DNA of 14,000 bases, from NCBI GenBank assembly GCA_028711905.1, contig JAQTRI010000046.1, positions 1-14,000 of the forward strand. Reading direction: 5' to 3'. The notes under the pieces are model-generated. The model saw nothing but the letters and a program-made list of their open reading frames with translations. It searched no databases and was not told the DNA's origin. The stretch comes from Candidatus Wallbacteria bacterium. Lineage in GTDB: Bacteria > Muiribacteriota > JAQTZZ01. Below, one piece after another: positions 1 through 6,853 of the stretch (the first letter of the stretch is position 1; each line of letters starts with the position of its first letter). The position numbers and the translations under genes were made by a program.

Positions 1-250
1 CTACTCCGCCAAAATCTTTAATAATGTTTTCTACAGTTTCCTGCATTCCCTTACTGTCCGTAACATTAACAGGATATGCCTTGACACGGTCCGCATACTT
101 ATCCAGGTCCTTGACAACCTGATCAAGGCTTTCTCCGCCCAGATCAACGATCGCCACTTTCGCCCCTTCTTCCAGGAACCTGCAGGCAGTGACCCTGCCA
201 ATACCCCTGGCTCCGCCAGTAATTATGGCCACTTTGTCTTTCAGTCTCAT
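1..250 (-). CDS. Short-chain dehydrogenase/reductase, FabG/PhaB type (partial)
   Basis: The first 83 codons are present; the rest lies beyond the window edge. The protein starts MRLKDKVAIITGGARGIGR, which holds the Rossmann glycine-rich motif TGGxRGIG of classical SDR enzymes, followed by VAIVDLGG at the end of the second strand, where cofactor preference is set. An Asp there usually points to NADH rather than NADPH, though only weakly. The start is supported by GGAGGA placed four bases before ATG. Known family roles are 3-oxoacyl-ACP reductase (FabG) and acetoacetyl-CoA reductase (PhaB). Lying directly behind phaC on the same strand, supply of (R)-3-hydroxyacyl-CoA for PHA synthesis is the favoured role, but the catalytic Ser-Tyr-Lys part is not visible and the two cannot be separated here. 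Confidence 0.85.
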   Translation of the reverse strand, partial: MRLKDKVAIITGGARGIGRVTACRFLEEGAKVAIVDLGGESLDQVVKDLDKYADRVKAYPVNVTDSKGMQETVENIIKDFGGV

Positions 251-423
251 TATTCCTCCAGTTTTGATCCGTTTGTCCCGCTGCGCGGGGTGTTTGAGAA
301 AGGTAATCAGTAATTGGTAATAAGTGATTGGTGAGAAATCTATTGCTATCCTCTCTGCCACAAATTACTAATCACTGTTCACTAATCACTGTTCACTAAT
401 CACCTTTCACCTATTACCCTTTC
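251..423. repeat. Intergenic repeat block between phaC and the reductase gene
   Basis: This 173-base gap holds a 14-bp tandem repeat ACTAATCACTGTTC at 367-380 and 381-394, with a third, altered copy at 395-408. The left side (about 300-333) carries the same kind of sequence in reverse orientation (GTGATTGGTGA), so the block can fold into an imperfect hairpin. It begins within a few bases of the phaC stop codon. It could act as a weak transcription barrier or mRNA end between phaC and the reductase gene. No coding sequence is seen. Confidence 0.75.
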
Positions 424-1548
424 CTAAGATGTCGCCTTTCCGCTTTTCACTTTCTCCATCCAGTCCCCGATACCCTGCCAGGCATCTTTCGCCTTGCTCC
501 CCATGATCACGCCAATATGCCCTGCGTCGACATCGATATGTTCATTGACAGGGGAAGAAACCATACTGTTAAGCGCTTTAGCCGCCTGCGCGGGCACAAT
601 GTTGTCCTTCAGCGCCACTACATTGAGCACAGGCATTGTGATGTTCGCTAAAGATACCCGCTCTCCAGCACATGTCATCGTTTCATTGACCAGAGCGTTT
701 TCCTGGTAAAATCCCTTGATGTACTGCCTGTATGCCTGAGCCGGGAAAGGCACATTGTCGCAGAGCCACTGCTCTAAATTGCTGAATGTCCGGTTCCTGG
801 CAGGATTCCCGTTGTTCCGATACAGGGATTTCATCTTCTCCAGCGCTGATGTCGGCTGAGCATACATAAACCCAGCCTGCATCAATTCCGGCGGCATGGT
901 GCCGATTGCATCGACCAGCCTGTCCACATCAATCTGCCGCGCCAGAGTACTCAGGGTGTCATTGCAGCTAAAATCATATGGAGCTGCGAGAGAGATGAAA
1001 CCATCGAGACCTTCCGGTCTGACAGCCGCGTAAACAGCTGCCATGGTTGCTCCCATGCAGTATCCCATGAGAAACAATCTCCCATCGCCTTCATCGCGCA
1101 CCTTGCGTGCGGCGCGGCCGATCCACTTTACCATGTATGTTTCCAGATCTAAGTGATCATGCTCAGGGCCTGGTATCCCCCAGTCCAGCGCGAAAACCCG
1201 GAAACCACGGTCAGCCATAAAACGAACAAAGGAGCATTCCTTCATCAGGTCCAGGATGTACCAGCGGTTGATCAGAGAGGGAATGACCAGCAGAGACGGT
1301 CCGGAGCCCAGCCCGAAAGACAAAAGTCTCCACCCTGCTTCCATATAAACTGTTCTGTACGGGGTTTCGCCTTCCCTGGGCTGATTCGTATCACTCGAAC
1401 GGTCCTGACATCCACAGGATTGAATCAGCGACTGCCATTCGCCGCTTCTTCGGCCGGCAAAGCCGCTCAAGCTCCGGCTCAGATCCTGCGAAGCTTTTGA
1501 GCAGCGCTCCAGCCTCTCGTGAAAAATATCGGCTTGTGGATTAAGCAT
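424..1548 (-). CDS. phaC: Poly(3-hydroxyalkanoate) synthase catalytic subunit PhaC, class III-like
   Basis: This enzyme polymerises (R)-3-hydroxyacyl-CoA into PHA on the granule surface. At 374 aa it has class III/IV synthase size (about 355-370) rather than class I (about 590). The alpha/beta-hydrolase core is clear: a lipase-like box GYCMGA with nucleophile Cys164, Asp315 in ALKDNIVP, and His344 in DAGHIG. FALDWG near 119 and the conserved tryptophan at 261 also fit. The last glycine of the usual GxCxGG box is alanine. The start ATG lies ten bases after the phasin stop, with AAAGGGCGAG in front, so it is co-transcribed with the phasin and phaE genes. The first ~65 residues are poorly conserved and polar. 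Class III is preferred because a PhaE-like gene lies in the same operon; a divergent class IV-like enzyme is the alternative. Confidence 0.9.
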   Translation of the reverse strand: MLNPQADIFHERLERCSKASQDLSRSLSGFAGRRSGEWQSLIQSCGCQDRSSDTNQPREGETPYRTVYMEAGWRLLSFGLGSGPSLLVIPSLINRWYILDLMKECSFVRFMADRGFRVFALDWGIPGPEHDHLDLETYMVKWIGRAARKVRDEGDGRLFLMGYCMGATMAAVYAAVRPEGLDGFISLAAPYDFSCNDTLSTLARQIDVDRLVDAIGTMPPELMQAGFMYAQPTSALEKMKSLYRNNGNPARNRTFSNLEQWLCDNVPFPAQAYRQYIKGFYQENALVNETMTCAGERVSLANITMPVLNVVALKDNIVPAQAAKALNSMVSSPVNEHIDVDAGHIGVIMGSKAKDAWQGIGDWMEKVKSGKATS

Positions 1549-1558
1549 TGCTCGCCCT

Positions 1559-1858
1559 TTATGCCTTTTTGCCTGGCGTGACTTTGTCCATCATTTCTTT
1601 GCTGATCTCATAAATTTTCTTGGTATTTTCCCTGTAGAGCTCAACCATTTCACAATTGGTTGCCACTGACTTGTCGTAACAGCTGCTGAGGAATTCCAGG
1701 TTGGTGTTGACGAACTGGAAATACTCATTGACCTTCTGCTTGACAATTTCCTGGCCTGCACCGGAATTGGTCTGAAAAAGTTTTTTTGTGAATTCCATGT
1801 TCTTTTTTGTGATGTCCTCAAAGCCCTTGTTGAAAAAGATTTCATTGAAGTTCTGCAT
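1559..1858 (-). CDS. Small phasin-like granule-associated protein
   Basis: This is a 99-aa, almost entirely helical, charged protein with no membrane segment or signal peptide. Its aromatic-rich amphipathic pattern (FNEIFFNKGFEDITKKN, then VNEYFQFVNTNLEFLSSCYD) resembles phasin family proteins, which coat PHA granules and limit their fusion. It starts at an ATG preceded by a strong AGGAGGAA ribosome site and lies between phaE and phaC in one operon, with 29 bases to phaE upstream and 10 to phaC downstream. Phasins diverge strongly, so the family call rests on composition plus context. It is smaller than typical phasins (about 110-190 aa). A second synthase accessory subunit is the other possibility. 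Confidence 0.65.
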   Translation of the reverse strand: MQNFNEIFFNKGFEDITKKNMEFTKKLFQTNSGAGQEIVKQKVNEYFQFVNTNLEFLSSCYDKSVATNCEMVELYRENTKKIYEISKEMMDKVTPGKKA

Positions 1859-1887
1859 GATGTTCCTCCTGTAATTGATTGTCAGGG

Positions 1888-2244
1888 TTATCCCTGGATT
1901 TTCTTGGACTTAACAGTTTTCTGAGTCGGTGATGTCTTGACTGCCTTGAGAATCTCGCTATTCTGGGTAGAGAGTCCTGCAATCTGTTCCTGCAGGTCGG
2001 CAATTCTGGTTTCCAGATTGACAATCTGCTGGGCGATGCGGACACTGTCCTGCTTTGAAGAGATCCCCACGGTTTCAAACCATTTTTCGCGAGCCACATT
2101 ATAGTTCTTGCTCACATCAAAGAGCGGTTCGTAGGTTTCCAGCATGCCTCGGATGAAATGCTGACTCTTGGTGACCTCTTCCATCCAGTCGCCTGCGGCC
2201 TTTTCCCAGTTCTCCATCCAGTCTTTCACGCTTTTTTCATTCAT
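1888..2244 (-). CDS. Short PhaE-like PHA synthase subunit
   Basis: This 118-aa protein has two parts: a Trp-rich helical N-terminus (VKDWMENWEKAAGDWMEEV) and a C-terminal coiled coil from about residue 65 (QQIVNLETRIADLQEQIAGL) ending in a Lys-rich tail. The junction NVAREKWFETVGISSKQDSVRI matches the pattern near the C-terminus of class III synthase subunit PhaE, where a REAWLxALGLPSRxEVD-like stretch precedes a coiled coil. PhaE is normally 300 aa or more, so this is a minimal version. The start ATG at 2244 is chosen because GGGAGGAAAA lies in front; the frame stays open upstream but lacks a better site. It is the first gene of the phaE-phasin-phaC operon, behind the promoter at 2284-2312. 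It could also be a phasin-like scaffold. Confidence 0.65.
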   Translation of the reverse strand: MNEKSVKDWMENWEKAAGDWMEEVTKSQHFIRGMLETYEPLFDVSKNYNVAREKWFETVGISSKQDSVRIAQQIVNLETRIADLQEQIAGLSTQNSEILKAVKTSPTQKTVKSKKIQG

Positions 2245-2283
2245 GTTCAGTTTTCCTCCCGTTGTGCGTTGCGTCATGATCGA

Positions 2284-2312
2284 ATTATGACTCTCATGTT
2301 GCACCGTGTCAA
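2284..2312 (-). promoter_or_regulatory. Sigma-70 promoter of the phaE-phasin-phaC operon
   Basis: Read on the minus strand, a perfect -35 TTGACA (2307-2312) is followed by exactly 17 bases and the -10 CATAAT (2284-2289, one mismatch to consensus). Transcription should start near 2277, giving a leader of about 33 bases before the phaE ATG, with its GGGAGG site inside. The spacer contains TGCAA, half of the candidate PhaR operator. Confidence 0.8.
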
Positions 2313-2333
2313 GATAAATTATTTGCACTGCAA
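2299..2333. promoter_or_regulatory. Candidate PhaR operator (TTGCA/TGCAA elements)
   Basis: A perfect 11-bp palindrome, TTGCACTGCAA, lies at 2323-2333, just upstream of the -35 box. A further TTGCA at 2299-2303 falls in the promoter spacer. PhaR proteins studied in Ralstonia and Paracoccus bind TGC/TTGCA-type repeats at phasin and phaR promoters. The elements bracket the -35 box and a phaR gene lies immediately upstream, so autorepression or PHA-responsive control of this operon is the natural reading. Binding is inferred. Confidence 0.55.
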
Positions 2334-2424
2334 TATGACCTTGTACCGCATCGCGGCATTAGTGATAAAATGCCATAGGTTGATCGTTTTCAGACAGATA
2401 TGGTCTGTGGTAACCTGATAAATA

Positions 2425-2997
2425 TTATTGTTTTTTTTCCAGATCAGAGATTTTACGCGACAGCTGATCCAGCATTTTTTTCAGTTCCGCAACTTCACCG
2501 GAAGCAGGTGCAGGCTGATCAGGCTCCTCGTCAGGTTGAGGCGCAGTATCAGGCCGGCTTTTCTGTCCGAATGCGGCAAAGGAATTCCAGAGCTGCTGGA
2601 ATGGATTGGCAAAGCTCCCGCCTGGCATAGACCCGATTACAGATCCGCTCATTTCATTAAGATAAGAAAGATACTGGTCATGGTGGTTAAGAAAAAGCGT
2701 CAATTGCTGTTCAAAGAAGTTCCCGAAATAATCCTTCAGCAGACCGGCTGGGGAACGGATCAGAAAATACAGGTACACTGCGGGAAAACTGTCGACCTTG
2801 TCCGGCGGCAGTTCTAAAAGAAGCTGAAGCAGGATCTGTTTGGTGATGTCCTGACCAGTGCTGTTTTCCGTCACCTGGATCTCGCGGCCGTCAACGATCA
2901 TTCTGCGCACATTTTCCAGAGAAATGTATTTTTTGTCCTCCAGGTCATAAAGCCTGCGATTATCATATTTTTTTATGCGAACGAGTTTTTGCTGCAT
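2425..2997 (-). CDS. phaR: PHA synthesis repressor PhaR
   Basis: This is a transcription regulator that binds DNA and nascent PHA granules, releasing phasin gene repression when polymer forms. The N-terminal 65 residues are the characteristic PHB/PHA accumulation regulator DNA-binding domain: LVRIKKYDNRRLYD, then KKYISLENVRRMI and GQDITKQILLQLLLE. A middle helical section (about 70-125) carries PAVYLYFLIRSPAGLLKDYF. A Pro/Asp/Gln-rich linker follows (about 145-165), then a C-terminal coiled coil AELKKMLDQLSRKISDLEKK. The start at 2997 (MQQKLVRIKKY) is chosen by family alignment, giving 190 aa; the frame is open to a TTG at 3036 and a second ATG at 3012, and none has a good ribosome site. It is a separate unit from the phaE operon behind a 180-base gap, and should control the TTGCA sites there. 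Confidence 0.92.
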   Translation of the reverse strand: MQQKLVRIKKYDNRRLYDLEDKKYISLENVRRMIVDGREIQVTENSTGQDITKQILLQLLLELPPDKVDSFPAVYLYFLIRSPAGLLKDYFGNFFEQQLTLFLNHHDQYLSYLNEMSGSVIGSMPGGSFANPFQQLWNSFAAFGQKSRPDTAPQPDEEPDQPAPASGEVAELKKMLDQLSRKISDLEKKQ

Positions 2998-3036
2998 GGC
3001 AACAGGGTACATTATCAGAAGAAAGATGACAAACAA

Positions 3037-3213
3037 CAGGGGGGAATGTTGAATGATAAATGTTAAAGGTTGAATTGAAGAGATCAGGCAGATCCTCTGA
3101 ATTCAAAATTCAACATTCAAAATTCAAAATTTTCTGCCTGGATTACCCAATCACCAATCACTGATCACCAATCACCAATCACTGATCACCAATCACTGAT
3201 CACTGTTTACTAA
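3037..3213. repeat. Repeat-rich spacer after the STAS gene
   Basis: Two simple-repeat types fill this gap. At about 3098-3131 is a run built from ATTCAAA/ATTCAAC heptamers, with reverse-orientation relatives (GAATGTTGAAT) near 3045. At 3153-3201 are copies of the 14-mer ACCAATCACTGATC (3153-3166, 3174-3187, 3188-3201) plus a 7-bp half unit at 3167-3173. Between them an inverted pair, CAGGCAGA (3085-3092) and TCTGCCTG (3133-3140), can enclose the AT-rich run. The array continues up to the STAS stop codon at 3214-3216. The phaR promoter must lie here or farther upstream; none is obvious. Confidence 0.75.
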
Positions 3214-3570
3214 TCACTGATTCCCGAATGCGGCCAAAGCCTCTTTTTCGCTGTCCATGATCTTCAGCATGATTTCCAGCCTGCCGTACCTGATGACCTT
3301 GAGAATCTGAGGAGAAATATCAGTGAAAACAATCGTCCCGCCGTACTCCTTGACTCTCTTGAAAAAAAGAATCAGCCGACCCAGTCCCTTGCTGTCCAGC
3401 CAGGAGATTCCTTTCAAACTGCAGACGATCTTCTTCAGTTCCAAGTTTTCCAGTTCCTGCTCGAAAATCCGGAACTGGTCCTCGGTCTCATGATCGAATT
3501 CGCCGGAAAGCTTGATGATAGTAACATCCCCGGCATTACTCTTCTGAATGTCGAGTTTTTTCTCCTGCAT
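3214..3570 (-). CDS. STAS-domain anti-sigma-factor antagonist (SpoIIAA/RsbV-like)
   Basis: At 118 aa this is a single STAS domain, the usual size. The pattern is a beta strand VTIIKLSGEFDHETEDQFR, then KKIVCSLKGISWLDSKGLGRL with the phosphorylatable Ser60 in the D-S-K-G-L-G loop, then the strand GTIVFTDISPQI and a last helix. In known systems such proteins bind an anti-sigma kinase when unphosphorylated and are switched off by Ser phosphorylation. It has no membrane segment. It lies 42 bases after the M28 peptidase gene on the same strand, probably in one transcript. No anti-sigma kinase or PP2C phosphatase is in the window, so its partners are unknown. No clear ribosome site precedes the ATG. 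Confidence 0.9.
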   Translation of the reverse strand: MQEKKLDIQKSNAGDVTIIKLSGEFDHETEDQFRIFEQELENLELKKIVCSLKGISWLDSKGLGRLILFFKRVKEYGGTIVFTDISPQILKVIRYGRLEIMLKIMDSEKEALAAFGNQ

Positions 3571-3612
3571 AATTACAGTTTGACATATCTCATTTCTTTT
3601 TGCAAAGGGCTT

Positions 3613-4875
3613 CTAAAATCCTGGTTGCTGCAACCCTGCCAGATCCGCCAAAGCAGCCAGGTTGATGCGCACCAGTTTAACCAAATAATCCCCGCGCAGA
3701 TTATCAATGGTATCCTTGGTGGTATGGTATCCAGGGCTTTCAGCCCAATCCTTTTCAATAATCAGGACTGCCGGGACATTGCGTTTGAGAAACGGTTCGT
3801 GGTCCGAACCCCAGGCATAGTAACTGATGGACGGGACAAGGTCCGTATAGGTTCTGGTGGCTGTGGCGATTCTCTGCACCAGGGACTCGGCTAACCGTTC
3901 TGTCTCCAGAAGTACTGCCCCGGGTTGCTTGCTGCAAAATCCGATCATGTCCATGTTGAGAACAGCCTCGATGTCATCCATAACCACATGCTTTCTGATA
4001 TAGTCTTCGCTGCCCTTCAGTCCCTGCTCTTCACCAGTGAAGAGCATGAAAATCACTGTTTTTTCCAGTTCAATCCCTTGCAGCGCTTCGGCCACAGCCA
4101 GCACACCGGCAGATCCGCTGGCATTGTCGTCAGCCCCGGGAGCGTCTGTCATCTGCTTTTCTGAAATGGAATCCAGATGCCCGACCACCAGCACTTTTTT
4201 GTTCCCATTGCCAGTGCCTTTTTTCACGGCTTCGATGTTGTATACCGCCGTATCCCACAGGCTGTACTCAATGACCCTGGACTGCAGCCCGAATGAAGCG
4301 AACAGAGCCTGCATTTCAATCGCGATCTGTCCGTTGTTCAGGGCTGTAGTGTATCTGGTTCCATAGTTCACCAGTTTTTTTACCACACTCATGACTTTTT
4401 CTTCGCTGATGCGTTCCAATAGAGAGCTGACACGCGGGTCAGCTTCTTTCAGGCGCACTCCCTGATGCTCTGCCACAATGGTTTCACCGAATTCAACAGG
4501 AAGGATACGGAAATGCTCATCCTGCGTAATCGCAAGAGCTTTAATCACAAGCTGGGGGGCGGAGAAAACCGCAAATCCATCGTGCAGGGCCAAAATCTTC
4601 CCGCCTGTCAAGCATTCTGTCACAGTCCCCTTTTTGCTCATGCCGAGGTAAAGCGGCAGATTCACCGCAACAGGAGCTGAGATTAATGGAAGACGGGCAG
4701 CCATGTCCTGATCTCCGACAAAAAGGGTTTGGTCGCCCAACTCGATCCACATGGGACAATCAGTTTTCAGACGCGTATCGGTCAGCGAAGAAGGAACCTT
4801 GTACAGGAACAGGTTATCAGCGTAAAGTGCAGACAGGAAAAAAAAGATCGAGTAAAAAACCGTTAATTTCTGCAT
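3613..4875 (-). CDS. Secreted M28-family zinc aminopeptidase
   Basis: This 420-aa exported metallopeptidase begins with a signal peptide (MQKLTVFYSIFFFLSALYA, likely cleaved near residue 19). Residues 20-150 are a variable N-terminal part. The M28 catalytic domain follows: VVGHLDS (zinc ligand His233), APGADDNASG (bridging Asp249/250), FTGEEQG (catalytic Glu282 and zinc ligand Glu283), LNMDMIG (Asp309), SDHEPF and PGYHTTKDTIDN (last zinc ligand His384). The co-catalytic two-zinc set is complete, so activity is expected in the periplasm or outside the cell, removing N-terminal residues from peptides. The start is set by GAGGGAAG before the ATG. The STAS gene follows after 42 bases. Confidence 0.93.
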   Translation of the reverse strand: MQKLTVFYSIFFFLSALYADNLFLYKVPSSLTDTRLKTDCPMWIELGDQTLFVGDQDMAARLPLISAPVAVNLPLYLGMSKKGTVTECLTGGKILALHDGFAVFSAPQLVIKALAITQDEHFRILPVEFGETIVAEHQGVRLKEADPRVSSLLERISEEKVMSVVKKLVNYGTRYTTALNNGQIAIEMQALFASFGLQSRVIEYSLWDTAVYNIEAVKKGTGNGNKKVLVVGHLDSISEKQMTDAPGADDNASGSAGVLAVAEALQGIELEKTVIFMLFTGEEQGLKGSEDYIRKHVVMDDIEAVLNMDMIGFCSKQPGAVLLETERLAESLVQRIATATRTYTDLVPSISYYAWGSDHEPFLKRNVPAVLIIEKDWAESPGYHTTKDTIDNLRGDYLVKLVRINLAALADLAGLQQPGF

Positions 4876-4968
4876 ACTTCCCTCAATACATTATTAATAA
4901 ATACATTATACTTACGAATCATGCATCCGCCAAGCACCTGTTACCGGCAACATGCAGGAATCGCCTGG

Positions 4969-6081
4969 TCAGTTGCCCCGGAACAGGCGGAAGAGCGTGA
5001 TTTTTCCCAGATTGTAGACAATGCTGTCAGTGTTGGTGATCATTTCGACCAGAATAATAATCACTGAAAGGGAAAAAGAGGACAGGAAGCGTTTTAGGGC
5101 CCATGCGTCATAGGGCCAGACCGGCATAAAGGTCACTTCACGGTAGAAGGCACATATGCCGTTAAGGCTGTGGATCGTGTCCGAACCCTGGGCATCGTTC
5201 GAGCAGTCAGCCAGGGCTTTCTGAAATCTTGTGTTCAAATCCGACAAAATGGAATCGCGCATTTGCGTCATCATCACATGGGCCTTGAACAGTATACTGA
5301 CCAGTGAAGCTATGGTAGCAGCGATCAATGTCAGAAACAGAACAAGGAAAAATGTTTTCGACACCTGGTCAGGCTGGAAAACCGCAAGCACCATCATGAA
5401 CGCCATAACCACAACATTGAAATAGTTGATGGCTAATGATGTGTCCCCGATCGACCGCAGTCCTCCGCATCCGTCCGTGTGCAGCGGCTGGATGACTAAA
5501 GGCAGGTCCAGCACCCTGGAAAGAAGGCGAACTGTCAGCAGGCATTTATAAAGGATCACCATGATCATGGCATAGTTGATCACCACAAAAATCCAGGTGT
5601 AGAACGATGTGATTCCACCGTTGATGCCGTACCAGTCCCCCGGAGAATTAAGCACTGTGCGGAATGCGAATGTCGCTGCAACGGCAAAGGCAGCAGCCAG
5701 CACGCCACGACTTTCATACAGCGGCTGGAATTCCCTGCCCAGTTCTTCAAATCGGTTGTCCATAGGCAGCGCACCTGACAAAGGCAGAACAGAAAACATG
5801 CGCATCAGTTTCCGATAAAAGTTCACCAGCACCCATGCTCCCAGGGGTGAAAGAAGTCCCATGTTTGCCAGATTGGCATAGTCGTTGTACATGGGAGTCA
5901 ACCCGCTTTTTTCACCGGTCAGCAGGCCTGTAAGTGCTCCGAGCATCATCATGCCGCCGAATGACACTATAAAATACAGGAACGCCACTGAATATGGGTT
6001 TCCCCCTGCCACACGGGTAAAGATCCGGAAGATGAAATCATGACGGGCCGGATCAAAGGTGAACTTTTTAACTGGTTCCAT
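4969..6081 (-). CDS. Polytopic membrane protein of unknown function
   Basis: The 370-aa product has about seven hydrophobic helices (roughly residues 31-54, 72-90, 126-143, 160-184, 216-235, 243-265 and 331-349) and no signal peptide. A conserved-looking PLHTDGCGGLRSIG at 199-212 sits in a loop after the fourth helix, and a soluble stretch (about 266-325) lies between the last two helices. I do not recognise a family with confidence. The ATG at 6081 lacks a good ribosome site. It is transcribed divergently from tmRNA across a 112-base gap, and the M28 gene follows 93 bases downstream. Confidence 0.8.
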   Translation of the reverse strand: MEPVKKFTFDPARHDFIFRIFTRVAGGNPYSVAFLYFIVSFGGMMMLGALTGLLTGEKSGLTPMYNDYANLANMGLLSPLGAWVLVNFYRKLMRMFSVLPLSGALPMDNRFEELGREFQPLYESRGVLAAAFAVAATFAFRTVLNSPGDWYGINGGITSFYTWIFVVINYAMIMVILYKCLLTVRLLSRVLDLPLVIQPLHTDGCGGLRSIGDTSLAINYFNVVVMAFMMVLAVFQPDQVSKTFFLVLFLTLIAATIASLVSILFKAHVMMTQMRDSILSDLNTRFQKALADCSNDAQGSDTIHSLNGICAFYREVTFMPVWPYDAWALKRFLSSFSLSVIIILVEMITNTDSIVYNLGKITLFRLFRGN

Positions 6082-6125
6082 GGCAGAATATTAACGGAAA
6101 ACCCCTTTAAAATGCAAAGGACAGG

Positions 6126-6154
6126 TTGACAAAAACATTGGTAAAGCTTAGAAT
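6126..6154 (+). promoter_or_regulatory. Sigma-70 promoter of the tmRNA gene
   Basis: TTGACA at 6126-6131, a 17-base spacer and TAGAAT at 6149-6154 form an almost perfect promoter. Transcription should begin near 6161, leaving a roughly 33-base leader before the mature 5' end at 6194, as expected for precursor trimming by RNase P. Confidence 0.85.
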
Positions 6155-6193
6155 AAAGATGAGTGCGATCGATTTTCCGCTTCTTTCCGCTTC

Positions 6194-6544
6194 GGGGGCG
6201 CAATGGTTTCGACGGGGAAATGGAGTCGGGGGCTGCGAGCCGAGATGCCGTCTCTCGTTAAACAGGTCAGTTTAAAACTAACTGCAGACAACAACTACGC
6301 ACTCGCTGCCTAATTAGGCAGCCGTCCGCCCGGGACTTTTCCGTCGGTTCCGGAACGGGCGCAACACCGGCGGATAGCGCGCCGGCCGGGTGACCGGGCT
6401 GGAGGCGCGAAGACAAACAGGTTTCTGGTCCTGCCGTATCCCGCCGCATGGAGACGGCAGGGCGAGATAAAAGTGTGGATACGCTCGTAGACGCAAACGG
6501 TGAAGCTTCCTCGGACGCGGGTTCGATTCCCGCCGCCTCCACCA
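6194..6544 (+). ncRNA. ssrA: Transfer-messenger RNA (tmRNA), one-piece
   Basis: This RNA rescues stalled ribosomes and tags the unfinished protein for degradation. The 5' end GGGGGCG (6194-6200) pairs with CGCCTCC (6534-6540), followed by an encoded ACCA. Conserved landmarks are GCGCAATGGTTTCGACGGGG at the 5' end and the T-arm GGTTCGATTCC before the 3' stem. The tag reading frame starts at GCA 6284 and ends with TAA at 6311-6313, encoding ADNNYALAA. The YALAA end is the standard protease-recognised tail. Length is 351 bases, within the normal range. The tag ORF is followed by the GC-rich pseudoknot region. The gene is more GC-rich than the DNA after it, and its 3' end is duplicated at 6691-6705. 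Confidence 0.97.
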
Positions 6545-6705
6545 CTCAGCGCTTTAACAATTCGCAGAATTGTTTTAGCGATGAGTGTCCCCGAAACCCG
6601 CAGGGCGGAGTGGGACAAACTTTTCAAGCAGCTGCTTTGCAGGCGGGATGTGAAGCTCTAAGCTCGATTCTCTCGCTAAGACCTTCATCACCGCCGCCTC
6701 CACCA
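6530..6705. repeat. Direct repeat of the tmRNA 3' end (candidate att sites)
   Basis: The 15-mer CCGCCGCCTCCACCA occurs at 6530-6544 (end of tmRNA) and again at 6691-6705. The 146 bases between hold weak echoes of tmRNA: GCAGGGCG near 6600 and TGAAGCT...CTCGATTC at 6651-6670 resemble tmRNA segments in the same order. tmRNA 3' ends are well-known integration targets, so this looks like attL/attR of a lost or eroded element, or a tandem insertion scar. Confidence 0.6.
6550..6580. terminator. Hairpin just after tmRNA
   Basis: AACAATTC (6556-6563) pairs perfectly with GAATTGTT (6567-6574) around a GCA loop. After a TT/TT mismatch, CGCT (6550-6553) pairs with AGCG (6577-6580). It begins six bases after the tmRNA CCA end. 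It may serve as the tmRNA terminator, although there is no long U-run after the stem. It could instead be a recombinase site next to the candidate att core. Confidence 0.4.
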
Positions 6706-6853
6706 TTCTTTTAACTATGTTATCCCACAACGATAAAATGACGGTTTTAAAAGGCTGGTAGCAAATTTGGTAGCAAGTCAAAGGGCAGTTGATGACACTG
6801 AAAGACAGCCAGTTGTCTGTTTGCTCTCACAATAGGACTGACAGCGAAAAATC
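6706..6853. other. Non-coding stretch at the start of the accessory region
   Basis: No gene is seen here. It contains two copies of GGTAGCAA four bases apart (about 6759-6778). The base composition becomes AT-rich from here rightwards. No clear promoter for the gene at 6854 was identified. Confidence 0.4.

Noticed and set aside
6082..6125. Minus-strand promoter TTGCAT-N18-TAATAT for the membrane protein gene at 6081
   Set aside because: The -10 would lie only eight bases before the ATG, implying an almost leaderless mRNA; too weak to list without transcript data.
6267..6714. Several overlapping ORFs in and beside the tmRNA gene, including one reading MVEAAGIEPASEE
   Set aside because: They are frames of the tmRNA sequence or its antisense and its 3'-end duplicate; the RNA structure explains the region.
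6706..6800. Remnant of a tyrosine integrase tail around the duplicated GGTAGCAA
   Set aside because: Only a short repeat supports it; all frames contain stops and no catalytic motif is present.
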